NCBI GenBank assembly: GCA_027886175.1 | Contig: JAJNNQ010000023.1 | Span: 1,270,501 to 1,334,500 of the forward strand | Direction of reading: 5' to 3' | Length of the DNA: 64,000 bases | Origin: Phylloscopus collybita | Taxonomy: Eukaryota; Chordata; Aves; Passeriformes; Phylloscopidae | In this document: positions 21,534 through 32,912 of the stretch, one piece after another | How the letters are laid out: each line of letters starts with the position of its first letter | How positions within the stretch are numbered: position 1 is the stretch's first letter | Translations under genes and position numbers: made by a program | The notes under the pieces: generated by a model | What the model was told of the DNA's origin: nothing | Databases searched by the model: none | Seen by the model: the letters and a program-made list of their open reading frames with translations, nothing else

Positions 21534-21712
21534 CCTGGGGACACCTCAGTGCAGCCCCTGGCAGTGCTGGCCACCCTTGGGCCACCTGGACACCCTTGGA
21601 GCTGCTGCTCCACCAAGGGCTGCTGGAGGCTGAGGGTGGCTGCCCAGGGATGTGACCAACAGGCCATTCTGCTCAGTAAAAGCATCTGGGCAGAGCAGGG
21701 TGACACTGTGGG
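21534..21712 (+). repeat. Duplicated segment, copy 2
   Basis: Second copy of the 20871-21048 segment, sharing cagtgctggccacccttggg and ctgctccaccaagggctgct. It differs in the middle, where ccaacaggccattctgc replaces the corresponding part of copy 1. Its right end is ~45 bp from a CR1 copy. Confidence 0.85.
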
Positions 21713-21754
21713 GGCACCAGGCGTGTGGGGGTGATGAAGATGCTGAAGGGCTTG

Positions 21755-22085
21755 GAGGCTGAGGGAGCAGAGGGGATGAGGGCAGAGCTCCCCAGGGCTG
21801 CAGCTCCTCCTGAGGGGCAGCTCTGCTCTCCGTGACAGGAACAAGAGCCAAGGAACGGCTGGAGCTGTGGTAGGGCAGGGTTGGGTTGGATTTCAGGGAA
21901 AGGTTCTTCCCCCAGAGGGTCCCCAGGGAATGGGCACAGCCCCAGAGCTCCAGGAGAGCTTGGGCAGCACTGCCAGGGGTGCCCAGGGTGGGATTGTTGG
22001 GGGGTCTGGGCAGGGACAGGAGCTGCACTGGGGGATCCCCCATCTCAGGAGCTTCCATGATTCTGTGATTCCATTCTGTGATTCC
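21755..22085 (+). mobile_element. CR1 LINE fragment (3' end)
   Basis: Plus-strand CR1 of a second subfamily. Landmarks are aacggctggagctgtggtag, ggttgggttggatttcaggg, aaaggttcttcccccagagg and ggattgttggggggtctggg, with the tail gattctgtgattcc. The region just before the tail is degraded (ggagctgcactgggggatcc). Confidence 0.85.
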
Positions 22086-22244
22086 TCCTCCTGGGCCACC
22101 AGCCTGCTCCAAGCACAAGTCCAGGGCTGCCTCTTGGCCAGCTCCACCCCAGAACTCTCCAAAATGTACTCCTTGTCCAGGCTTGTGGGGCCAGGTGGGC
22201 AGGGCACCCCTTGCTGAGCAGACAAACTCCAAGGGGAATTCATC

Positions 22245-22320
22245 CCCTACAGACACTGGGTTGGAAGGGACCTTTAAGAGCCTCCAGTTGCAACCCCTCA
22301 CCACAGACAGTGGATAAAGG
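22245..22320 (-). mobile_element. Short CR1 remnant
   Basis: Minus-strand tail remnant gggttggaagggacctttaa followed by a degraded match to the usual 'catccagt-ccaacccc' segment. Only ~70 bp survive. Confidence 0.55.
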
Positions 22321-25300
22321 ATCAGAAAGATGCCATTAACCCTTTAAATGCCTCCTCAGACACCTGTTTAGGAGTGTGTTCAGGTACCAGCAGGCTCCTG
22401 TGGAACTGTGTGTATCCTCAGCATTGGCCAGGTCTTTTAGGATTTCAACCAGGAATTTCTTGTGCTTAAGTGGCTGTTTGGGGAGTGAGTACTCCTGTCT
22501 TGTGTTTTACTCTGAATTATTGGGATGTACTTTCAGTACTGCAGCACAGCGTGGCTTTTGTCTGATTTTTGTACTGATTAAAAAAAAAATAAAATAATCT
22601 CCTTGGAACATTAAAAAAGAAAGGTGAAGGGAACGTTCCTCCATCAGGGCATCTCCATGTGCTGACCTAACTTTCTGAAGCTATGAGTACCAAGCTTGCA
22701 ATTCCAAAAAAAGAGTGAATATGCCAATTCCATTGATCCCCAGAGCAGAGCAGCTCCCACAGAGCCTGAATGCCAGCGAGGAGGAGCAGGGCGTGGGCAG
22801 GACCTGGAGTCTGCAGTAGGATGTGTTCTGCAGGAAGGCTGCTCTTCTCACATGGGGTCAAAGAGCATGACCTGGGAGTGGAATGTCCCCAGGAGGTGCC
22901 TCTGGCTTGGTTTGGCATCCTGGTGCAAGGCATGGCTGGGAAAAGCAGACGGGAGGAGAGGTTTCAGCAGTCAGCTAGAGTGGACCCGTCGCTGCCAAAC
23001 TTATCCCCATAAAAAAAAAAGAGACTCTGTGCTCCAGATCTGATACCAGCCCTTGATGTGTGGCTTGGAGCCAGGCACCTCTCAGGGCTGGCCCCAGCAG
23101 AGCTGAGAGCTGGGGGGAAAGGGCGAAGCAAGAAACCCCACCTGAACTGGCAGAGGGTCTGCAGAGACTCAAGTGACGAATGTGGCTGAGTGTCAGCGAG
23201 GGCTTCCAGGATAAACTCGCACTGAGCGAGCAAAGAGTCACTCTGTTGGGGCTGGAGATCAGTGGAGGAGGCCAAAGACTCTCCAGAGCCTTGGAGTTTG
23301 CCACAGATCCCCAATCTTTTCTGGCAGAGACTCACCTGGAAGGGAGGGAGCTGTGAGGGAGGGAGGTGGACACTGGCTGAGATATGGAACCGTGTCTGTT
23401 ATTAATGGCCAAACCCTCACACGGGTCCTGGCCAGGGAGTCCTCCAACAATTAGAAGAAGTGATATGTCCTGTCTGTAAAGCAAAAGGACTGGCAAGGAG
23501 GCAAAAATTAAGAGAAGCTGAGGAGTTAGGTGCTGGCACCTTCAAAACTCACCATTTAAAGGCCATTTCTGGTTTGCAGGGGAGGATTGGCCCTGCCAAG
23601 GCTGGGACTTCCTGGCTGTTGTCACCAGCACCCATCAGAGCTGTCTCCAGCCCAGGCACTGCTGCTGACAGGGCTGCTTTCAGTGAGGTGAGGAAAATAC
23701 AAACCTGATCCAGTGTCCACACCCCACAGGCAAACCCTGCAGGTCATTGCATGGGCAGCCTTGGGGACTCAAACGCTTTTTTGCCTCCAGAAATGTCACT
23801 CAGGGAGTTCTGTAGGTTTACAGATCCCATGGTGGAAGCCAATTTCTTCCCCACACAAGGTACATCCTTAATTCCTGAGGGACATGAGGGTGTCTCTGCA
23901 GGGTTTGCAGTGGTTCCCTGAGGATTCCAGGTTTCCAGCTGCTCCCCAAGCCCACATCCTGGTCGGTTTTCCACCAGAATGCTGCATCTACTCTGCTTCC
24001 TCACCAGGTTTTTTCTTGCCCCCTCCCTTCTCGTGCCCAGAGCTGCAGAGGTGGGGAGGGAAGGGAATCCTGGTGGCTGAGCAGAGGGAGAAGGAGGGAA
24101 GACAGGATCAAACGTGCTGTGAGGGGTGGGAGTTTGCCTGTTTTCTCCTGCCCCCCTGCCTCTCAGTCCCTGAAGAGCAGAGCCACTGCTCCTCCTGCAT
24201 CATCAGCAGCATTTTGCTTTTGCTCGAGGGACGGGGCTGTGGGAAAAGTGCATGTGAGGAAGAGCCAGGCTGAAACGAGGAATGGGATGAGAGACTTTTT
24301 TGCCACTGAGCTGCTGTATGTTTGCCACCTTTGGGTAGTGCAGACCATCAGGAAGGTTTGGAGTCTACCCTGAGATTCCCATTGCTGCCTGGTCTCAGGA
24401 ACAACCTGTACTCTGCCTGCAGCTCTTCTGCCTCGCTCCTTGAGGCTGTCATTTCTTCTCAGCCCAGGATGAATTGACTCTGGCCCCAGGAGCCTCTCTG
24501 GCTGGAGCTGCAGCTGGTGTCCAGCAGCCCGGCAGCTGGTGTCCAGGACTCCAGCAGGAATTGTGAGGTGCCAAGCCCTCTGAGCCATCCATCAGCCCAG
24601 ATCTGAGCCTTCTCCCCCTGACTCACGTGGCTGCTGAGGCCTGGGGCTGCCATCTCAGGGACGTTTGTCAGAGTGCGTCACACCTCGGGCACGGGCTCTT
24701 ATCTCCTCTCACTTACTTGGTTTCCCCGTGTCCACCCAGCGCTGATTTACGGTGCCTCCCCCAGCCCTGTGGGGCCTTGGGCACCAGCTTTGGTTAAGAA
24801 CAGCTTTTCAAGCTGTCAAGATAATCCTGCACTCAGCTGAAATGGATCCGCATCAGCTCGAGCCAGCAACCACAAGGGACCTCCTGCGATTCCAGTGGGG
24901 TTTCAGCTTTCCCTGTTCCTCCCTCAGGCTGGCCCAGAACAGGGTGTGTTGGGAAGGGGAGATGACTTTCCAAGGGCCATCGCATCTAGGAGGTGATGCA
25001 GAAGCTACCTGAGCCTCCCTGAAATGCTTTTTTTCCATCCCACCTCTCTCTGAGCTCCTGGCCAGCACCACTGGCAGAGCCTGGGTGCTGTGTCTGCAGA
25101 GTGCTCTGGGACTTGACAGCACCCTGATCACTGGGCTGCTTCTCCTTCCTCCACCATCCTAATTTTTTCAGCCCATCTCTTTTCCCCTGCTCTCTGGACA
25201 GGCTGCAGTATTTGCTTGGGAATGGCAGAGTAAACTTTGCCCTGTGACAAAAACCCCCCTGGATCCCAGCTAGGGCTGTTCACTCCTATTTGGCACATCC

Positions 25301-26749
25301 CATTGAGGTCCTGCTGGAGATCCCAGACCTTTCTGAGCTGCCTGGTGTTCTGCACATCAGGTACGTGGGAAAGAGCTGTGAAGAGCCTTTCTCTCCATGC
25401 CCTTTCATTGCTGAGGTGTCCTGCAATCCGTGTGGCACCATGGCTGTGTCCTGCAGCCCCTGAGGGTCCGAGGAGCAGCTGAGGGCACTGGGTGTTCCTG
25501 GAGCACAGGGGTGGAAGGAGACCCTCTGTGGGAAGCTTAAGAGGAGCTGCATCCCCAGGGAAACAAATCCAAACGCATCGGGCTACTGAAGGGTGCCTTT
25601 CTCAGAGAGGTTTTTCCAGCCCTGTGCTCAGGCTGTGTAGTGAGCCAAGCCAGGCCACATCCACCAGGGCTTGGCCACCCACCCTCAGGCCACGTGCTGT
25701 TCCTCTGCCACGGGCTTCCAGAGCTTCCCCTGTTCCTGGAAAGATGCTGGGCTGTACTAATTAGCGGGAACATTTGGAATCGACGTCCTTTGCCAGCCCT
25801 GCTGCTCGTGCCAGTCCCCATCTCTCTGCTTGATTTAAGGAGGGGGGTGGGGGGTGGGTTATTCTAAATAACGCCCGCTTCTCCCTGCCTGGAGCAGCTG
25901 AAGGCACCGAGGCAAAGTTGCACAACCCAGCGCTGCTGCTTGTGCACAGGCTTGAGAAGAAACAGCCACGGAAAAACCCTGTAACATTCCTGGGCTGGCC
26001 CGAGGTATCAAAGCGTTTCCTGCTGTGCTTTCACCTTTGAATCTTAATCCAAAGATTTGGATTTGGAGGCATTGGAGGAGTGGGGAGAGGGGCTGGGCAA
26101 GGCAGCAGGAGACCCCTCTGAGAAGGGAGTGGGTAGAAGCTGGCTGGCGCTGTGTCCCTTGGAGGTGCACTTCCCAGGACAGCACTCCACAGCCAAAGTG
26201 GTTCGTGCATGTCCCTCTCCCTCCCCAGAAAGAGTGAGCAGATGTGGGACAGGATTGTCACTAAGGGTGGCTCTGGCCCATGAGTCTAAAGCAGCTCAGG
26301 AAGGGATGAGGCCGTTTGCTGCTCTCTGACATCCCTGGCACATCTCTGCCGTGTGTGCAAGGGCTGCCTTCCCTTACAGACGTGCCCAGAGGCCTTCCAG
26401 CCCCAAAGTTAATCCTCTAAGAGTCCTGCAGCAAACACAGGCTGTGCTTCAGATGGAAAGTCCTGGCTGACAGAGCATCACCGCACAGCAGCTCCCACAC
26501 CTGCCGACGTGCCAGTGCATGTCAGGGAACCCAGGGCACATCCACAAACCCCACATCCCTGCTGGATGAAGGAGGTGTGAGAAAGGTTCACTCACGTGCT
26601 CAGCTGCGTGCCCAGCTGATGGGGGTGAAGTGACACCTCTCCTGAAGCAGATCCTGCTCCTTGGAGAGCAGAGGTGGCTGTTTATTGCCTTGTACCTCCA
26701 GGGTGACGTGTGGACATTGCCAGCCCTCGTCCCAGAGCAGCACCTTGGC
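22321..26749. other. Long unique stretch, nothing recognised
   Basis: About 4.4 kb without a recognised repeat. The part at 22330-22620 is AT-rich and ends in an A-rich run (gattaaaaaaaaaataaaat), which could be an old retrocopy or 3'-UTR-like end, but no source is evident. The part at 25740-26060 is slightly AT-rich. Open frames are short, on both strands, and without domain signatures. Confidence 0.4.
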
Positions 26750-26995
26750 TCAATTGTATAGATTCACTCTATGACTCACCCTGCAACTTGATGCATTGTG
26801 TCCAGATAAAAGACACTTTATCCCTATGATAAAAACGGACAGAGATGATGTCAAAATAAAAGAATGTTTTCTCATCCGAATAAAAGTCGGAGCTGCCGTT
26901 CTTGGGGTTATTTTGCTTGAAAACCTCCAGAGAAAGCAAGACTTTGAGTTTTTTTACCATTTATAGTTAGTTTCAGAAAATTCAGCATGCAAAGT
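26750..26995. promoter_or_regulatory. Candidate conserved non-coding block
   Basis: AT-rich unique DNA with GATA-type motifs (cagataaaag near 26803, atgataaaaac near 26826), an AP-1-like atgactcac near 26770 and an isolated CpG-containing segment aataaaagtcggagctgccg near 26879. No repeat signature is present. Regulatory role inferred. Confidence 0.32.
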
Positions 26996-27655
26996 TTGCT
27001 ATCTGCCTTCCTCCCCTGGTTGGGAGAGGAGCGTCTCTGTGCTGGTTGCCTGGGACCCTGTTGGGGATGTGGGGGGAATGTGATGGATGGAACCAAACCC
27101 CAGGGACACTCCCTGGGCAGGGAGGGGCTGCTCTGTGCTCACAGCCTCCTGCCAGGACAGCTGCCCCACATCTGAGCACCTGGGGGACCTGCAGCCACAT
27201 CCTTCAAGGGTTCATCCCACTGATGAGGGGCTGTCCCTGCCCATGCCACCACCACCAGCATGGGCATTCCCACAGTGGGATCATGGCCAAGCCCAAGGGC
27301 AGCGGTCTGAGGGATGGGGAGGGCCCAAGCCCTGGGGGAGCTGTGTCTTCCTGGCTGTGTTTCATTGAGTAGGGGTTTAATTTTAGCAAACAATGCCAAT
27401 TAGAGAGGGATTGTTCGATGGCTGCGTCTCAATGGAGAGCAAGAGCTGCTGGCAGGGCTCTCTGAAGGACCCCATCTGTGGAGGGACCCTCCTGGGACAG
27501 GGGAGGGGACAGCTGAGCTCTGCTCTGCTTCAGCTTCTGCTGCTCTGAGGTCGCCATCCCTGTTCCTGGAGCTGTAGGATCACTGGATGGGCTCACTGGG
27601 CTCACTGAATGTCACTGTGGTCTCCTGGGGCAGTGTCCTCCGGAGGTGCTCAGCC
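26996..27655. other. Unique sequence, nothing recognised
   Basis: GC-rich with no gene or repeat signature. Confidence 0.4.
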
Positions 27656-28117
27656 TGGAATTCACAGAATTCACAGAATTCACAGAATCACAGAATCCCC
27701 AGGTTGGAAGAGACCTTCAAAATCATCGAGTCCAACCCAGCCCTGACACCTCAGCTAATCCATGGCACCCGTGCCACATCCAGTCTTGTTTTAAACACCT
27801 CCAGGGATGGTGACTCCACCACCTCCCCAGGCAGATCATTCCAGTGATTGATTATTATTCTTTCTGTGAAAAACTTTTTCCTGATATCCAACCTGTATTT
27901 CCCTTGGTGCAGCTTGAGGCTGTGTCCTCTGGTTCTGTCAGTGCTGCCTGGAGACAGAGACCAACCCCAGCTGACCACAGGCACCTCTCAGGGAGCTGTA
28001 GAGAGTGATAAGGTCACCCCTGAGTCTCATTTTCTCCAGGCTGAACACCCCCAGCTCCCTCAGCCCTTCCTCACAGGGTTTGTGCTCCAAGCCCCTCACC
28101 AGCCTCGTTGCCCTAAC
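27656..28117 (-). mobile_element. CR1 LINE fragment, 460 bp
   Basis: One of the longest CR1 copies here. It starts with an expanded tail (aattcacagaattcacag), then ggttggaagagaccttcaaa, gatggtgactccaccacctc, gaaaaactttttcctgatat and cagcttgaggctgtgtcctc, ending in the C-terminal ORF2-side segment tctccaggctgaacaccccc. It is clearly 5'-truncated and has no intact reading frame. Confidence 0.95.
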
Positions 28118-30210
28118 CCTAGAAGCTGTAGCTGCTTTCACTCACAGGTCTCAGAAGAGCCTGTGCCTCTGCCCACCCATGTTTGCTGCAGCTGAGGAGG
28201 GTTCTGGTGTGGCTGAAGAGCCAGAGAGGGGTGGGCAGGTCCTTCTGCTCCAGAGAGGGGGACTGCAGCAGCAGGACTGGCAAAGTGCAGAAGAAACAAG
28301 CACGAGCAGGAATCCTGTATGGCACCACCCTCTGTCAATTCTCATTTCAGAGGTGAATCGACCCCATTGCTTCAGTTAAGTTGTTCTTATAAAAGGAATT
28401 AAACATTTTCTGGAGAAGGATCACGGATCACGTGGCTGCATTCACACCCTGAGTGAATGCAGCCATCAGGCTGTGCCAAGGGGAGATGCTCCATGGGAGC
28501 CTCGGGGTGAAAGTTCCAATCTTGGGGCACCCACAGTTTGTTGCCTTTGGTATTTTCTCTGGCTGCAAAGACAAAGTTGAGGCCTTTCACCAAAATCAAT
28601 AAATTTGTGATCTTCAGCCTGGATGTGTCCTTCAGAGAGTGCCCTGGACACAGTGTGGAGATGAAGGTGGTAGGACTGATGCTACTGAGAAGCCCTCAGA
28701 GAAGGTGACGTTTTCTGAAGGTGTCAGGACACATCCTGAGGGCAAGCAGGCAGCCACTCTTGGTGGCCAAAGGAATTCAAACCCCACTGCTCACTGTGCC
28801 TGGTGACCTGTGCCCAGCCTGCAATTAATGCACCAATGAAACAACTCGTAAAAAAGGTGAGGAGAGACCACAAGAGGGAAAGGAACAGAACCACAGAGAT
28901 GCTGAGCTGCCTCATTTTGGAAATGAAAGAGCCTGTTGGCAATGGCAGAGCTTCACATGCTGAGCTGGAATCGCAGCCCAGGGAAAGAGGGAATGGATTA
29001 AACAGAGCAAGAACTGAGGGACTCTAAATGCTGTCTTCAACATTTCAGTAGGGGCCTCATAAATCTAGACAATTATGAGATGCACTTAGAGAAGCCCAGC
29101 ACTATTATGTTGGGGCAGGAGGGTGACTCTTTGGAAACAAAGAGTTTCCAAGGAGCTCTGGCATGAGGACATCCCAGAGCAATGTGACCTGCCTGACTCT
29201 TTAGTACCTGGATGAATGGAGCTGGCTGGGAACACCACATTCATTAACCCCTGCAGCACAGGACAAGACAAATGTTCCTTGGCTTCGGCCTCTTTCCTTT
29301 TTTGGAAGCTCTGAATCCCCAGTAGCCTGGAGTCCCTTCTGGGTGTCGAGGTGACTTGTGAGAGGAGGCTCAGGGTGAGCCCCTCCAGGCAGCTGAGCTC
29401 ATGCTCTTGGTGCTGGCTGATTTTCCACCAGCCTGCACGGGCTCTGCAGGAGGGAGCAGTGCCTGCCTGCCTTGCCCTCTTGTGCAGGAGCCTTTAAAGC
29501 AAAAACTAGAAGAAACACATTTAAACACCCATTTCTGTGCTTCATGGCATTATGGAAAGCTCTGTTTCGGGGGTACAGCGGGGTGGGCAGTCACTGGACA
29601 GCACCGTCGCTCTCAGTGACCAGGAGAAGGGGAGAGAGCTGTGCCCTTTGTTGGCTCCTGCAGTGTCTCAACCCAGGGAGCTCCCAGGAGAGGGCTGGCA
29701 GAGCAGGGGCTGCTCACCCCCAGGCTCCACACAGAGCCCAAGCCCTGCCCTGCAGCACTGAGAGCTCCCACAGCAGCCCTGTGAGTGAGGATTGGTTTTG
29801 CCACCTCCTCCTGCCTCTGTGAGCTCACTGCTCTTGGCAGAGCACTTCCCCAGCGAGGGCCAGACACTGCCCTGGTTTCCAGGGAGCAGCTCAGCTCTGG
29901 GATGCTCTGGATGTGTGTGAATGTCCAGAGCTTCCCCATTCCCAGCCTCGTCATGCAGGCGGGGAGGATGAAGGAAAAGCTCCGTGGGCACTCGCTGGGA
30001 GGAGAGCATTTCCCTGCTTCATGCAGGGGGAAGGTGAATGAGCCAGCCACAGCAGGGGCCATTCATAACCTGGATGTGGGCCAGGGGCACCTCATGGGGG
30101 TCAGGGTGGGCTGTCTGAGCCCAGCCCAGGCTGGGCATGGTGACTTGGCCAGGACCTGCTCGGAGGGATGGGCTGCCCGTGCCTTGCTCACGCCCCTGCT
30201 CCGAGAGCAA
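28118..30210. other. Unique sequence, nothing recognised
   Basis: Average composition with AT-richer parts at 28360-28420 and 28820-29110. No LINE, LTR, exon or RNA signature is identified. Confidence 0.4.
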
Positions 30211-30620
30211 ACCCAGAGGTATTTCATCCTCTGTACATTTGTTTAAGGAAGTTTAAAAGCAAATTTGGCCTCTGCCTTTGAATCCTCGCTCCTATAAATT
30301 CAAACACCTTGGACAGAGCATGTCTGTGCAGTCTTACATGTGACATTTAGCTAAAACCACTTACAAACAACTTGCATTACAAGTTTATTCATTCCCCACA
30401 GAATGTTGGCTCCGCCGAGTGTCTCACGAGCCATCTGCTGTGGGCGAGCTGCTTATCTTTGCTATCAGAGCCCTCTTCTAAATATTATGACCAAACAGAA
30501 TTCCAAGAACAACATCCATCCCGCTGCACTGCAAATGCGCAAAGCTGATAAACTGTTTATACATCACCAGCTAAATAAGTTGGGTTTATCTGGGAGGCTT
30601 TGCAAAAGCTGCTCTCTTGG
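30211..30620. promoter_or_regulatory. Candidate conserved non-coding block
   Basis: About 400 bp of AT-rich, non-repetitive DNA between GC-rich flanks. It holds ggtatttcatcctctg, catttagctaaaaccactta, GATA-type gcttatctttgctatc (near 30450) and gataaactgtttatacatca (30547-30566). It also has several isolated CpGs (ggctccgccgagtgtctcac). This is one of the clearest enhancer-like islands in the window. Inference only. Confidence 0.38.
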
Positions 30621-31983
30621 GGTGCCCGGGAGGAATGTGTTTTACAGGTGGTGCTGTGAGATGGGCAGGGCACAGGGGTTGCACAGCCCTGCCTGAGCCA
30701 GCCCAAGGGTGCCCATGGTGGCACAGGGATGGGGACCCACCGAGGCCAACCCCAAAAGTGAACCCAGAGCCTGGGGCAGCAGTGGTGGGGCAGCAGTGGT
30801 TGAGCATCAGCTCCTTGCCCAAACACAGGGCAGCTGGGTCTGGGCTGAGCCACCTGCCCCATCCCCAGCAGTGGGGGAAGAGCTCCCAGACCTGATTCCT
30901 GGGATGTCAGCACCTGCCCGCTGCTCCTGTGGCTCTGCTGCCCACACCTGGCCCCTGCAGACCCAGGGTGCCCTTGGCCTGTCCTGCTGGATCACCTTCT
31001 CAGCTGGGGAGGAGCTGTGTGACCTCCCTGCCTGGGACAGCAGCAGGGCCAGCTCACCCTGGCGCCTGGGACAGCGCCCAGAGCCCTAACCCCAGTGCCC
31101 CAGTAAAAATTATCTAAAGCCTTGTGAAATACACCCAAAGTGTCCCAGCCCTTCCCAGCCCAAATTGGGTATCCCAGGCTGTGTTTATCCTTCCATGCTG
31201 GGTTCTGCTCGTTGCCTTTTGGTGTCAAGAAACCTTGGGACAAGGCCACGAGCAGAGGTCAGTGTGGGTTGGCGCAGCAGACCCCGGCCGTCCCAGCAGA
31301 TGGAGAGCATTTATTTTCCCTGGGGGACCTCAGCTTTAAGGACATTTTGTCTGCTGGCTGCTGGCAAGCACATCCTCAGAGTGCTGGCCCCAGCTGCCCT
31401 CCCCAGAGCCAGCCCAGCAGGGTGGGGCACGGGCAGCCAGGCTGACCCCAGCTCCTGTGGGGCTGGGAGCAGTGAGGAGAGGGTCTGTGGCACTGAGCAC
31501 CAGCAGAGCTGTCCACTGCCAGCTGCTGGGTGCCAGTTTAGCAGCATGGGGAGTGAGGAACTGGCGTGGGGAGCTGGTGGCCTCAGGAACCCCCAGGGCA
31601 AAGGCAGCTCAGCCTGGCGGGAGGAAGAGGAGCAGGAGTAGGGAGCTGTGATTTTATCAGGGATCCTGACGCAGAGCAGGTGACTCTGGGGCAGAGCAGA
31701 GCTGTGAATGTGTCTGTGGGTGGGTCAGTGCTCAGCCAGAGTGGCAGGGCTGCTCTGCTGAGCCAGCAGTGGAGTGTTCCTTTTGCTGCTGCTTGCAGAG
31801 GATCAAAAACCCCTGCAGCGCCCAGACCCTCTGAGAGCTCCTGCCCTGAGGGAAGAAGCTGTCCTTCCCCAGGCTCCCTGCCATCGGGCTGGGGATGTTT
31901 CCCAAAGCACACCTCCAGCACACAGAGGCACTCCTTGTCCTGGAGGTTCAGCCTGGCTCCCAGCCCCATCGCTCTGCATATCT
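30621..31983. other. Unique sequence, nothing recognised
   Basis: GC-rich with no recognised features. Confidence 0.4.
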
Positions 31984-32270
31984 TGTGTATATGAAGCAAC
32001 TCCTTTGCATAAAGATATGGAGTTTATTAGGAGACCTTGGGGCTTAGGAGCTGTCAGGAGTGGAAGTCAATTTGGTCTCTGACACGCAAAGAGCCTTTTA
32101 TAGGCTGGATTGGGCACGGCACCCGGGGCGGGTGCCTCTCCCTGGAGCTCACTCGCCCCTTCCCAGGCACCAGCCCTGGCTGCAGCCTGGTTCTCCCTCT
32201 GCCTCTGCTTTGGGTCCAGTCCCCATCCCTTGCTGAGAGAGATAACACCACAAATCTAAGGAATCTCTTG
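31984..32270 (-). mobile_element. Possible solo LTR (promoter plus poly(A) module)
   Basis: On the minus strand the order is a GC-rich upstream part, a TATA box (cctataaaaggc, rc of 32095-32104), then 74 bases later AATAAA (rc of 32023-32028), then an end in ...catatacaca. This U3-R-U5 order is typical of retroviral LTRs. No clean target duplication was found and the 5' edge is uncertain, so a cellular promoter or unrelated sequence remains possible. Confidence 0.4.
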
Positions 32271-32700
32271 AGCTGAACTCATTTAAACACACCCACAGGC
32301 AGACTGTGCTCCCCCAGGCTCCCCAGCACGCTGATTAACCCTTGTCTCCTCTCCTGAGAGCTCAGGGGGGGGGTGACAGGAGCCTCTGAGCTTCAGGGAC
32401 ACTGACCCTCTGCCTACTCTTCCCTGAAACTCCAGGAGTGCAGGAGCAGCTCCTCTGCTGGGGCTCCTGTCAGACCTGCCAGGGCTTTCACATTCCCTTG
32501 GCTTCTCAACAGAGCTCCAAAGAGACAAATGTTGGGCAATTTTCTGCCACAGCCTCTCCTCACCCTCTCAGTCACCCTTACCACAAGCAATATTTGGTGG
32601 TTTTCCATGACTTCTGTCCATCAGAGAGGGGTTTTTGCATCTCCTGGGTGTCTCTTGTCCTGCTGTCACTCCCCAGTCCCTCCAGCTGTACTACATCCTT
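32271..32700. other. Unique sequence, nothing recognised
   Basis: No feature identified. Confidence 0.35.
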
Positions 32701-32912
32701 GCACAGGGATCCTGGCTGGGATCCTGGCCCTGGGAATGGGCCTGCAGGGAACCTTTTGGGCACTGGAATCATCTACCCAGGGAGGTGCTGGAGTCACCAT
32801 CCCTGGACATGTTTAAAATAAGCTGGACGTGGCACTCAGTGCTTGGTTTGGCTGATGAGGAGGTGTTGGGTCACAGGTTGGACTCGATGACCTCCAAGAT
32901 CTTTTCCAACCT
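32701..32912 (+). mobile_element. CR1 LINE fragment, twin A
   Basis: Plus-strand CR1 end: ggtgctggagtcaccatccc, ggacatgtttaaaataagct, ggttggactcgatgacctcc, atcttttccaacct. The 209 bases 32701-32909 match 34826-35034 with only two transitions (at 32741 and 32775), and both copies begin with the same ~50-bp segment (gcacagggatcctggctggg). The microsatellite tail is missing here. Confidence 0.93.

Noticed and set aside
20886..21734. 282-codon plus-strand frame containing an internal repeat
   Set aside because: The peptide repeat reflects the 178-bp DNA duplication. The frame overlaps open frames on both strands and shows no family similarity.
22330..22620. Processed pseudogene or 3'-UTR ending in the A-rich run
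   Set aside because: No coding remnant and no flanking duplication could be identified.
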